A stretch of DNA of 64,000 nt, taken from assembly GCA_021397835.1 (NCBI GenBank), contig JAJFZO010000896.1, forward strand, positions 93,501-157,500. Reading direction: 5' to 3'. Source of the DNA: Moringa oleifera (taxonomy: Eukaryota; Streptophyta; Magnoliopsida; Brassicales; Moringaceae). The notes below the pieces were generated by a model that was not told the DNA's origin, ran no database searches, and worked only from the letters and a program-made list of their open reading frames with translations. The position numbers were made by a program, and so were the translations under genes. Positions 1-10,880 of this stretch are shown piece after piece; the stretch's first letter is position 1, and every line of letters begins with the position of its first letter.

Positions 1-1588
1 TTAATGGTCATGGGCCATAGGGTTAAGGTTCCAAGTCCAAGGTCAACAACCTTGAATCCTAGGTTTAGGGTCTAAAGTCAACAAATTAAAATTAAAATTA
101 AAATTTTAGGGTAGTAGGTTTTCAATGCTAAGGATGCAAGTTTTCAAGTTCAAACTCTCTAGTTTAGGGATCAAGGTTCTAGTTTAGGGTTGAGGGACTA
201 CGGTGGTCTAATGTGCCATATCCAAGGTTTCCCTATGGAACACCCTTTGTGTGAAAAAGAAGGAAATTTGTTTCTTTTGAAATCTTAAAAAAATAAAATT
301 AGAATCATCACTAAGTTTTTAAACAATACGTGTTGATACTTAATTTTGCTTCCAAAATAATAAAAGGTATATAAGATGTCAAAGAAGAATGACTTAAGGC
401 ATTGCTTTAATAAACTATGTGGCATTATAAGAAAAGAGAATAAGAATTTAAAGTGGCTATTCCATTATAAATGAATTACGCTATCAAGACCAATAGGGCT
501 CTTCCATGGAGGTTTTGCAAAAAATCCAAAAAGGTGATGTGAAGAAGTGAATAATGAATCTTATAGAGGGTGATCTCATAAATATTTTTGAAATAATTCA
601 GGGTTTAAAACATGGTAGAATGAAAAGTGCTGAAAGTGGAAAATGATCCTCTTGAGCTTATCCTTGGAAGGAGAATTGAAAATTATTATAAAAAAGGGCT
701 TTTTTAATGTAGTTTCTAAAAAATACTTGAGAAGGTTGGACAAAATGAGAGATGAGTATCGAAGATTGGAGTCCTGTGATTGTAGAGAAATAATCTTGAA
801 AGCAACGAACAAAAGGGAAAAAAAATAATTAATGCTTAAAGACCCTTTAATGGGCTCTTTCTTAGGTTAAAACTAAGTACTTGGAATTATTGGAAGCTTT
901 TCAAACCAAGCAACTAGGGAGATCTGATGGCTCAAGCAACAACAATAATAGTTGAAAATGAGTATGAAATACTAAAGGTGTTTCAATTAGATTAATTATT
1001 CTTGAAAAAAAAATAATTTTTAAAGCAATTATATAAGGTATCTTAGGTTTAATGGATACTATTTCTTAGGTAACTTCCAAGAAAGAAAAATGCTTTTGAA
1101 AGATGATATATGGAAATTAAAATGGCTAAAATTAAGTTATCTCAAAAGAAAATAGGTTTGAAGAAAGAGCATAGTTGGAAATGAGCATGAAATACTAAGG
1201 GTGCATTAATGATACCAACTGTATTTTAAAAAATGCTAAAAAAGGTTTGAAGGAAGAGCATAGGTCTTGATGCAAGCTCTCTCTGGAATAACTTTCAACA
1301 AGGAAAAAATCCTTTTGAAGGAAAAAAAAAACTTGAAATTAAAATCGCTAAAGTTAAATTCTCATAAAAGAAAATCACTTGAAAATTTAGATTTTATAAG
1401 TTCAATGATGTCAACAAGAGTTGGAAGAGATAGTTATTGGCAAAATACAAAATGGTGTCAAAGTTAGAAAAACAACTCAAATTGATATGTATTTTACCTT
1501 AATACTTTCACTTGTCTATCTTCATCCAAGCTTGCAACAAAGAACATTAAAAAAATACCAAAAATGATTAAGAAAGCTCTCAAAATTC

Positions 1589-1609
1589 ATATATATATAT
1601 ATATATATA
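1589..1609. repeat. (AT)n microsatellite
   Basis: An uninterrupted run of about ten AT dinucleotides at the end of the first unit of the AT-rich array. Confidence 0.9.
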
Positions 1610-1639
1610 ATTGCACTATAAATAGTTGAGTTACAAAAT

Positions 1640-2000
1640 GAATGCAAGGTTTATGATGGAAGTCATAGGGTTGAAGGTCTAAGGTCAAGGTTTAAAGGTC
1701 TAAGGTCCTACGTCTAGGGTGCAGGTTAAAGGTCCATGTTCAAGGTTTAGATTTATGTGTTAAGATTGCAAAGACCAAGATCAAAGATCAATTGTCAAAG
1801 GTCGTGAGCCAAAGGTCTAGGGTCTTGAGTCCAAGGTCTAGCGTCTTACGTCATAGGCCTAGGGGTCTAAGGTCAAGAAATTAGAATGTAAAGTTCATGA
1901 TTGTAAGTTAAGGATGCAAGTTTTCAAGTTCATGCTTTTTTAGGGCTCAAGGTTCAAGTTTAGGGTTTAAGGACTATGGTGGTCTAAGGTGTCATACGTG
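1640..2000. repeat. Degenerate heptamer-like block (AAGGTCT/TTTAGGG words)
   Basis: This is the clearest copy of block R. G strongly exceeds C on this strand. The text is built of imperfect 6-8 bp words such as aaggtct, aaggtcc, tctaggg and gtttagg. Some words equal the plant telomere heptamer TTTAGGG, but no run of perfect heptamers exists, so this is a decayed simple repeat and not a true interstitial telomere. Confidence 0.6.
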
Positions 2001-5000
2001 AGGCTTCCCTATGAAAAACCATCAATGGGAAAAGGGGAATTTGGAAATCCTACAAAATTAATATTAGAGTTATTAATAATTTTTTAAATTTGTTGAGCAC
2101 TCAAAATTATTTAGAGCTTTTTGGAGAAAGGAAATTCAAGGGATTTGATGGCTCAAGAAACATATAGAATAGTTGAAAATGAGTATGAAATACTGAGAGT
2201 GCTTTAGCATGATTAATTGCATTTGAAGAAAAAAACATGGTTTCAAGGAATAGTATAAGGTATTTTGTGTTTCAATGCGAGCTCTTTTCTAGAGTAACTT
2301 TAAAGAAGGATAAATGCTTTCAAAGGAAGAAAAGAAGAAATTGGAAAGGCCAAAATTAAGTTCATTCGAAAGAAAATCACTTACAGATCTAGATTTTATA
2401 GTTAAATGATGCCAATTGGAATTTAGAAGAGAGAGTTATTGGCAAAATACAAAATTGGTGTCAAAGTTGGCCAAAATTAGTCAAATAGATCTCTTTCTTC
2501 CCTTAGTTCTTTTGCTTGTGTTTCATCCTTAAATATTGCAATAAATAACATTGAAAAACATAAGCAGAGATTCAAGGAAGCTCTCAAAATTTAAAAAACA
2601 CTAAAGAACTACACTATAAATAGTTCAGTTATTAATAGGGTTCTAGATGTATAATGGAAGGATTTATGATTAAGGCTACAAGGTCTAAGTTCAAGGATTA
2701 CTAGTCAATGATCGTGACCCAAATGTTGAGAATCCCAAGTTCGAGGTCTTCAAGATGTAAAAGAAAAATGACTTAAAGCAATACACTAAGAGCAAAGCAT
2801 AAACTATATTGTATTATAGTAAAAAGTCTATAACATGATAAAGAAGAACTGGTTGAGGTAGCACACTATGAGCAAAGCATAAACATGGCATTATAGTGAA
2901 AGAGAATGAGAATTTAAAATGGCTATTCCATCATAAATGGACTACATTCTCATGACCAACAGGGTTCTTGTAGGGAAGTTTTGCGAAAAATCCTAAAGGT
3001 GATGCAAAGGAGTGGATGAATCTTATAAAGGGTAATCCCATGAATATTTCTGGAAAAATTTAGAGTTTAAAACATCATCAGATGAAAAGAAATGAAAGTA
3101 GAATGTGAATTTTGTGAGCTTACCCTTGGAAAAAGAATTAAAAATTATGACTAGAGAGGGCTCTTCTAACGTAATTTTTGAAAGATCCTTAAAGAGGTTA
3201 GACAAAATGAGAGATGAGTATGGGAGATTGCAATCTTATGATTGCAGAGGAATAATCTTAAAAGCGCAAGAATGAAAGAGAAAAAAATGTTAATGCTTAA
3301 AAACCCTTTGATGGGCTTTTTCTTAGGTTAAAACTAAGTACATGGAATTATTTGAAGCTTTTCAAGCAAGGCAACTTGAAAGATCTGATGGCTCAAGAAA
3401 CATGAACAATAGTTGAAAATGAGTATGTAATGTCATGGTACTTTAATGAGATTTTGTGCTTGAAAAAACAAAGAAAAAGAAGGTTCGTAGGGTATCTTAT
3501 GTTTTGATGTGTGATTTTTCTAGAGTAACTTTAAAGAAGGAGAAATGCTTTAAAAGGATGTAAAATGAAAATTAAAATGGTTAAAATTAAGTTCTAAAAA
3601 AAAAAAGTTCAAAAAAAGAGCATAGTTGAAGATGAGTGTGATATACTTATGGTGAAATACATAGGGTGCTTCCATGAGATCAATTATATTTGAAAAACAA
3701 TTAAGGTTTGAAGGAAAAGCACAAACATCATGTGTTTTGATGCGAGCTCTTTTTGGAATAACTTTGAAGAAGGAAAAACACTTTAGAAGGATGAAAAGAG
3801 GAAATCAAAATGGTTAAAATCAAATTCTCTTAAAAAACTCACTTGAAGATTTTGATTTTACAAGTCAAACGATGTCAATTGAAGTTTGAAAAAAGAGAGT
3901 TATTGGTAAAATACAAAGTCGTGTCAAAGTTGGTCAAAACGATTCAAACAGATCTATTTTTTCTGTAATGCTTTCACTTGTCTTTCATCATCAAAACATG
4001 CAATAAACAACAAAAAAAAGGACATACAAAAAAAAATCTATGAAGCTCTTCAAATTTAAAAAACAATATATAAATGTACTATTAGTAATTGAGTTATCAA
4101 TAGGGTTTTAGGTCTATGATGTAGAAACTAGGGCAAAAGGCCTATGGTCAAGGTTTGAAGGTTTAAGCTAAAGGATCAATTGTTAAAATTCTTCAACAAA
4201 GGTCTATGGTCCCAAGTGCAAGGTCTAAGGTCTTGACTCTTAAGTCCTAGGTTTAGGATCTAAGGTCTAAAAATTAAAATTTAAAGTTTAAGGTTATAGG
4301 TTAAGGATGCAAATTTTCAAGTTTACGCTTTATGGTTGAGGGATCAAGGTTCAAGCCTAAGGTTGAGGGACTATAGTGGTCTAAGGTGCCATGGTCAAAT
4401 TTTTGCTACGGAAACCTCTTAATGTGAAAAAGGAGAAAGTTAGTTTATTTGGAAATCCTTTAAAAAATTAAAATTTGAAGTCTCTATGCACTTAATTTTA
4501 CATACAATATGCTATAAGGACTACAAGAAGTCAAGAAAAAAAAGTTTGAAGTAACACACTAAAAGCATAACATAAATCATCTAGCATTACATTAAAAGGG
4601 AATGAAAATTTAAAATGACCATGTCATCATAAATGAACTACATTTTCATGACCAACAAGACTCTTTTAGGAAAGTTTGCAAAAAATCTAAAAGGAAATAT
4701 GAAGAACTGAATGATCAATCTTGTAAAGGGTGATCTCAAGAATATTTTGGAACCAACTTAGGGTTTACAATGCCATAGGATGAAAAAAAAGCAAAAAATA
4801 CCCTCTTAAACTTTTTCTTAGCAGTAAAAATGAAAATTATGATTAAAGATGGTTGTTCTAAGGTAGTTTCTAAAAGATCCTTGAGGAGGTTGAATGAAAC
4901 AAAAGATAAGTATGAAAGATTATAGTCATATGATTGCATAAGAAATATCTTGAAAGAGAAAGAATGAAAGAGAAAAAAGAAATTAATGCTAGAAGACCCC

Positions 5001-5829
5001 TTCATGTGCTTTCCCTTAGGTTAGAACGAAATACTTAGAATTATTTGGAGCTTTTCTGAAAAAGGAAATCCAAAGGATTTAATGGCTCAAAAAACATGTA
5101 AAATAGTTAGAAATGAGTATGAAAGACTAAGAGTGCTTCAACATGATCAATTTTGTTTGAAAAAAAAAATGGTTTTAAGGAATAGTATAAGAATCTTGTG
5201 TCTCAATGTGAGCTCTTTTTGGAGTTACTTTCAAGAAAGATAAATGCCTTCAAAGGTTGGAAAGAAGACATTAAAAAGGCTAAAATTAAGTTCTCTCAAA
5301 ATAAAATCACTTGCTGATCCAGATTTTACAAGTTAAATATTATGAATTGGAGTTCAAAAGGTCTAAGGTTTAGGTTAAAGGTCCATCTCAAAGGTTTAGT
5401 GTTCAGAGTTAAGGTTATAAGGTTCAAGCTCAAGGATCAATGGTCTAGGATCTTGAGTCAAGTTTTATGGTCCTAAGTCCTAGGTTTAGGATCTAAAGTC
5501 AAGAAATTAACATTAAAATTTTAGGTTACACATTTAGGGTTCAAGATTAAAGATGCAAGTTTCCATGTTCACACTTTATGGTTCAAGGCTGAAGGTTCAA
5601 GTTCAGGATGCATGTTTTCATGTAAAATACTTTATGATTAAGGGCTTAAGGTTCAAGTTCAAGATGCATGTTTTCATGTTAAATGCTTTATGGTTTAGAG
5701 TTTAGGGACTAAGGTGGTTTAAGGTGTCATAGTTTAGGTTTCACTATGGAAAACCATTAGTGTGAAGAGGAAGGAAATTCATTTCTTTTAAAATCCACAA
5801 AAAATAAAATTGAAGTCAATACCAATTTT

Positions 5830-6118
5830 CACTACAATAAAAATTATATTAGTTTACACTAAATAGTTCACAGTTTTAATTACAACAATGAATAAAAAAA
5901 AAAATAAGTTCACAATTGTAGCGAAACTGTGAACAAAAATAGGCATTTATTCAAAGCTTTATATAACTATGGATAGAAAGTGTTTAAAAAAGCCTTTTAT
6001 TTACAGTTATAATAAAATTGTGAACAAAAATCCCATTTATTCCTAGTTACTATGTACTTGTGAATAAAGGTGGTAATCTTTTATTCATAGTTATAGCAAT
6101 AACTGTGAATAAAAACCT
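5830..6118 (+). mobile_element. CACTA-type transposon terminus with subterminal hairpins
   Basis: The segment opens with CACTACAATAAAAATT, matching the CACTACAA-A start of plant CACTA termini. It is followed by repeated words that pair as inverted repeats: gttcacagtttt (about 5,867) with aaactgtgaac (about 5,925); then tttacagttataat with attgtgaac; then ttcatagttatagc with aactgtgaat. Such subterminal repeats are the transposase-accessory binding region of En/Spm-like elements. It begins exactly where the AT-rich array ends. I could not find the matching right end, so the element's extent is unknown. It may be a separate family from the element starting at 8,683, because the hairpin words differ. 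Confidence 0.55.
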
Positions 6119-6309
6119 ACATTATTTTATTGATTCTCATTCCTTTGCTAATTCGTTTCCTCTGGAAAGAACTTGATCAGGTACTAAAGGTATCATGATG
6201 AAGACAGTCTCCCAATGTCACCATTGAAGCTTTTGGTAAAGACTTCTAGTTTTACTGTATGGAAAATCTTGACTAATTGCAACAAATTAAGAAAGGGCAT
6301 GGCTTTGCT
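6119..6309. other. AT-rich noncoding DNA
   Basis: This lies between the CACTA terminus and a duplicated segment. No open frame of note and no recognisable RNA or protein motif is seen. It may be the interior of the element that starts at 5,830. Confidence 0.4.
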
Positions 6310-7365
6310 TCTATGAAGGTTTCGGATCTGGCAAACCAGACTTTCGGCCTTGACTAATTACAATGAAGCAAAAGTGTAGTTTTGCTTCCATTCAGATTTT
6401 AGATTTGGTAAATTCAAATCTCCTCTTAGTCCTAGTAAGATTAATCCTTTCTCTTAAAATTATATATTTGTCTTCTTCGTTAGAATGGACACTTTAATGG
6501 TTTATTTTAGAACCCTAGCTGATTGGGTAAAGATTAATATGCATTAAACTATATATATATGCTGGATTTTGTTTAGTAAATGTTAGCTTTATGGAAACAC
6601 AATATGAATTTTTCGAATTTGTTTAGGTAAAAAATTAGCTCATTGAAACCTTAATGGATTTTAGATATATGTAAAAATTAAGGTCATTTAATTTGTTGCT
6701 TTTAGTTTCTTTATTTTTAAAATCATATATGGGCATGGTTTTACTTTTATCTGGGTTTTAAATTTGGGTGGGGGGTTCCAGATTTGTGTTAGGGGTGGTC
6801 CAAATCTAGTTGCGAGGCTCTACTTTTTTAGGGCTTTAAATGTACGTTGAGGGTTTCAAATATGTGCTAAGGTTTCAGATCTAGGCTGGGGGTTCTAGAT
6901 TTAGGCTCGAGGTTCTACATTCATTGGGGTTCTAAATCTGGGCATGGTTCTACTTCCATCCGGGTTTTAGATCTAGCAGATCAAAATCTTCACCTTAACT
7001 AATTATAACGAAGGAAGGTGTGGTTTTACATCCATCTGGGTTTTAGATTTGCTTGATCTAAATCTCCTCTTTTTCCTAGTAAGGTTAATCTTTTCTCTCG
7101 AAATTATTTGTTTATTTTATGTTTTATAATGGAAACCGCGATGGCTAATTTTGGAACCTTAGCTAATTGGGTAAAGATTATCATGCATTGAACTATAGGT
7201 GTGATGGATTTCGCTTGATAAATGTTAATAGAAATACAAATATGAAATTCTAGATTTTGTTTAGGTAGAACATTAGTCATTGAAACCTTGATGGATGTTT
7301 TGACATATGAAAAAATTATGGTTACTTTGTTTGTTACTTTTTGTTTGTTTATTTTCAAGACCAAA
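6310..7365. repeat. Direct duplication of about 415 bp, copies separated by a short minisatellite
   Basis: Copy 1 (about 6,310-6,725) and copy 2 (about 6,945-7,365) share the same order of words: ggttttagatttg...aaatctcctctt, cctagtaag-ttaatc, gattgggtaaagatt, tttgtttaggta and cattgaaaccttgatgga. The offset is about 640 bp and the copies are clearly diverged, with many substitutions and small indels. No coding frame is shared between copies. The duplication lies in the AT-rich zone between two CACTA-type termini. Confidence 0.65.
6760..6960. repeat. Minisatellite of about 28-30 bp
   Basis: Imperfect repeats of a word like gggttctagatttaggct recur about every 28-30 bp between the two copies of the larger duplication. 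G and T are enriched. About six units can be traced. Confidence 0.5.
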
Positions 7366-8682
7366 TCTGGTTGCTACGTTTATTAAATGACTCTAAAGTT
7401 GATTACTCTATATGAAACCTGTTTTTGTAAAGGAAGAAAGCATGCATGTGCGGGTTCTTAAAATAGATGAGACAAAATAATCTTTTGTTTGCTTGTTCCC
7501 AACTTGTTCTTAGAATATACAAGCAAATTAACGGAGATGGACCCTTTTGAAAGGATGAAAAGGGTGTCTAAATCTAGTGAATGAAAAAAGGCATTCACAA
7601 CTACAAACCATATTCATATAATAATCAAATTTGGTCAGTGAGTGAAAAGAGACCCATGGATCTAGATGTTTGGATGGTATTACTCTACTAAATAATTCAT
7701 ATCTCTTTTTTCTTCTAACTATGTTTATTCTATTTTTTTTCCTAATCTAAAGTATTTGCAGTTGCATTTGCACTACTTATAACTAGTGTTGTGATCTTAA
7801 CATTAAACATGTTACTTCTGAAAATAATTCTTCTATTTCTCTTTCTTTCTTTCTCTTCTTACGGTTAACTTTCACTTGGTGCACATAGTTTTCTTCTCAT
7901 TAAATGATGGAAGTTTTTGAATCTTTTTATAGAATTTTTGAAGTGAATGACATCGTTGACAGTTTTTCATAATATTATTGGAGGGTGGACATAATTTTTT
8001 TTCTAGAGCCATTTGAGTTACTACCTATTTCCTCTGAAAGTTCAAATTCTTATTGCAAGAACATGTAATAAGTATCTCATAAGACTCTTACAAACATAAA
8101 CTTCAATTATCCAAGTCTACCAAATAATCTTAAGTTTTTGTTTGCACAAAAAGAGGTAATAAATATCAGGTTAGTATTCACATGCACATCACTTTTAACA
8201 TGAACGTTAGGCAATTGAAATAGACCATTATATGTATTACTTAACAATTCCTAATAACGAACATATATTTTTATGTAACAATTCTGAATTGAAATCACGC
8301 AATTTTGCATTGAAAACCTCATCTAAGAGAATGTTTTCAAGTTTGACACCCAAGTGATCTATCTCACTTCTTCAAAGACCTTAATAAAGGTTGAAATGAA
8401 GTTAAGGATGTAATTATTGTCTACAAATAAGTTTACAACAATTTTCTTTTCACAACATCTTGTTGGTGGGTTCTTCGATAGTTATTGCTAAGATTTTTTA
8501 ATGCATCAAGTTTTATTTATGTTATGGAATATATAATGGTTTGTGGAATCAAGTAATTGCTTATTTGCTTGAAGATATACCTCATATTTATTGGTATTAA
8601 GTAGATTGCTTGCTTATTATTACCTTAGATGGATGCTTCTATGAGATCTATGAGATTTAGTTTCACATCTTTTATATTAACA
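7366..8682. other. AT-rich DNA without a recognisable feature
   Basis: I see no open frame with a coding look, no tRNA or rRNA, and no clear repeat. A few stretches near 8,340-8,480 translate on the minus strand into short hydrophilic pieces, but nothing matches a known domain convincingly. Confidence 0.4.
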
Positions 8683-8837
8683 CACTATAACAAAATATGC
8701 TTTTAATAACAGTTGAAAAAAGTCAAAGATAATGGTTGCAAAAGTGTTGTCTATGTAAGCAACGAGAAAAAGCCTTGCAAAATTGATGACGATTGCAAAA
8801 CTATCATCTAATGTATCTTTTAATGAGAGTTCTTTAC

Positions 8838-9405
8838 TACTACAAAAATTGTAATAAGTGATAATAATTTAATGACAGTTATTCAAAGAATTGTCATTAA
8901 AATATTTATTAACACTTTTAATGACAGTTTTTCCAAAATTGTCATTAAAAATGAGATCTTTAACATCAATTAACAATAAACTAATGTTAAAGATTAGCTT
9001 TTAACGTCAGTCAAATAAGAACTAGCATTAAAAGACCATTTTTAGATCCTTTAATGCCAATTGTTGCAAGCCCATAGGGCAGTGCCTTGGCCATTGAGGA
9101 TGCCTCCATAGATGGAGACCCTATTAACTCAATCAAAAAAAAAGCTAGTAGTACTAACCAGCATTCCCTATAGCCTTTAATGCCAATATTTTGCCATACG
9201 TGGTATTGAAGGTCATAGACTTAAACTCCAGTTATGACAGAACTAGCGTTAAAGACTGTAGGAATGTTGGTTAGTGCCTTCAATGATAACTCTAGCAAGA
9301 CCGACGTTAAAGTCTGTGGCCTTTAATGCTAGTTCTAGTAGAACTGGCATTAAAGTCTGTGGCCTTCAATGCCAGTTCTAGAAGAATTGACGTTAAAGGT
9401 TGTCC
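8838..9405. repeat. Subterminal hairpin comb of a CACTA element
   Basis: About eight inverted-repeat pairs follow one another. Each has the form TTTAATGNCAGTT, a short loop, then AACTGNCATTAAA. Examples start near 8,870 (tttaatgacagtt with aattgtcattaaa), 8,925, 8,963 (ctttaacatcaatt with aatgttaaag), 9,000 (tttaacgtcagt with actagcattaaaa), 9,225, 9,275, 9,320 (tttaatgctagttctag with agaactggcattaaag) and 9,365. An unrelated stretch of about 110 bp interrupts them near 9,065-9,175. In known En/Spm elements such repeats bind the accessory protein TNPA; that role is inferred here. Confidence 0.7.
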
Positions 9406-9496
9406 AACCTTAGTTTAAAGCTATGGATCCTAAATTCATCTCTAGAGCCCGCTAGTAGACTTACACACAATTTTTACTCTCTCATTCATCCTTCTC

Positions 9497-9780
9497 CCTT
9501 TTGGTTTTTGTCTAAAAGCAGCTAAACCAGCTGCTGGCAACTACATTGCCTCTCTTCAGCCCTTTTCCTCTTTGCTCTCCATCTAGAACTAGCTAAGGTA
9601 GCTACTGATAGCCGTACTGTTTCTCTTTGGCTCTCTGCTCTTTGGTCTCTACCTAAAAGTAACTAGACCAGCTGTTGGCATGGCAGTAGCATTGCCTCTC
9701 GTTTGGCCTTTTCCTCTTTGCTTTCTGTCTTAAAGTAGTTAGGCCAACTACTTGCACCGCACTACCTCTCTCCGACCCTC
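9497..9780. repeat. Tandem repeat of about 70-78 bp, four copies
   Basis: The word pair ctaaaagtagctagaccagctgctgg then cattgcctctc recurs at about 9,512, 9,582, 9,652 and 9,730, each time followed by a pyrimidine-rich ccttttcctctttgctctc stretch. It lies between the subterminal hairpins and the AT-rich leader of the CACTA element, a position that would be leader or promoter. Open frames of 85 and 72 residues on opposite strands across it are low-complexity and not credible genes. Confidence 0.6.
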
Positions 9781-9849
9781 TTTTGTTTGCTCTCTTCTTG
9801 CTCCCTTCTTTCTCATGTATCTCATTCTTCATAAGGGCAGCCGCACCCT

Positions 9850-10354
9850 CCCCCTTCATTTGTTCATCTTTAGCATTCAAGCATATATTAGTATTTCGGC
9901 ATATATTCAAAAATTTTTTACAAAATTTAAGGTTTACAGTTTTGATCCAATTTGGTTAATTTTGGTTTAAAAAATGTATTAAGAATGTGTACTATTTCGA
10001 AACGTTCTTTATTAAGCGTGTTTGGTGAATTTTTATTAATTGATGAAATATGGATTTAGGGTGTGTAAGTATATTTCGATAAATATATTTCGTATGAATG
10101 GGTATACATTAATGCATTTATTATTCGATAATTAGTAAAATTTTTAGATTAATTGATAAATTAATTAGATGTTAATTATATGAATTTATATTTTTATAAA
10201 TTAATATATATTAAATGTAGATGAGTTTTTGTTTGAATTAATTTTTTAAATAAGATTAATTGGTATATTTTGTCAAATTTAATTATATTGATTTTATAGT
10301 TAACATAAATTAATATAAGTAGTTAAATTTTAAATAAATAATTAATTAATTATA
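9850..10354. other. AT-rich leader/intron region of the CACTA element
   Basis: Very AT-rich DNA without coding signal lies upstream of the transposase pseudogene. It is probably part of a leader intron that ends with an AG just before the start codon (inferred). Confidence 0.4.
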
Positions 10355-10880
10355 CTTGTAAAATAAATCATTAAATGCTATTTAAATTTTAATCAATTTA
10401 CTAACTACTTAATGCTTGTGTAGTAATTAATTGGATGATAATTAATTTGCTATGTATTAGTTAACTAATTAATTATTAATCATTTATTTAGCTAATATTA
10501 ATAAATTATATGCTTGTGAAGTAAAAAATTAAATGTTATTTAAATTTTAATCAGGTTACTAGCTAGTTAAGTGCTTATATAATAATTAATTAGATGTTAA
10601 TTAAACATTGATTGTCTTAATTAACTAAATAGTTATTAATTATGTATTTAAATTTTAATTAATAAATTAATGCTTGTAAAGTAAATAATTAAATGTTATT
10701 TAAATTTTAATTAATTAATTTAATAGCTAGTTAATTAGATATTTTTATAGTAATAAATCAGATGTCAAGTAAATATTAGCTTTTGTATTAATTAATTAAA
10801 TAGTTATTAATTATTTATTTAGATTTTATTTAATATATTATATGCTTGAAAAGTGAATAATTAAATATTATTTAAATTTC
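10355..10880. repeat. AT-rich tandem repeat of about 160 bp
   Basis: The word gcttgtaaagtaaataatta followed by aatgttatttaaattttaat starts at about 10,355, 10,512, 10,671 and 10,841. This gives three full units of 157-170 bp and a partial fourth. The last unit ends in tttaaatttcag, a plausible 3' splice site lying 1 bp before the transposase ATG. The array may therefore fill a leader intron. Confidence 0.65.

Larger units (their letters stand above)
1..5829. repeat. AT-rich complex tandem array, about five diverged units
   Basis: The same ordered blocks recur. Block R is rich in aaggtct and tttaggg words and ends in a 'gggactayggtggtctaaggtg' type segment; it lies near 1-290, 1,640-2,060, 2,640-2,750 (short), 4,090-4,460 and 5,350-5,815. 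Block S (catcataaatggactacat...) lies near 375-575, 2,750-3,035 and 4,515-4,735. Block T lies near 553-850, 3,012-3,300 and 4,714-5,000. Block U (gatggctcaagaaacat, then gaaaatgagtatgaaatac) lies near 900, 2,130, 3,370 and 5,080. Block V (ttattggcaaaatacaaa) lies near 1,430, 2,440 and 3,900. The units are therefore about 1-1,640, 1,641-2,640 (blocks S and T deleted), 2,641-4,090, 4,091-5,349 and 5,350-5,829 (R only). Copies differ by many substitutions and indels. Short open frames in block T are not shared intact between copies, so I see no gene. Confidence 0.75.

Noticed and set aside
643..828. Small lysine-rich open frame in the AT-rich array
   Set aside because: The homologous blocks at 3,012-3,300 and 4,714-5,000 do not keep the frame, so it is chance coding in a repeat.
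1640..2000. Interstitial telomere
   Set aside because: TTTAGGG words occur, but never as consecutive perfect heptamers; the block is a mixed degenerate repeat.
8340..8480. Possible copia-type coding remnant on the minus strand
   Set aside because: The reading is short and does not match any copia landmark well enough to support it.
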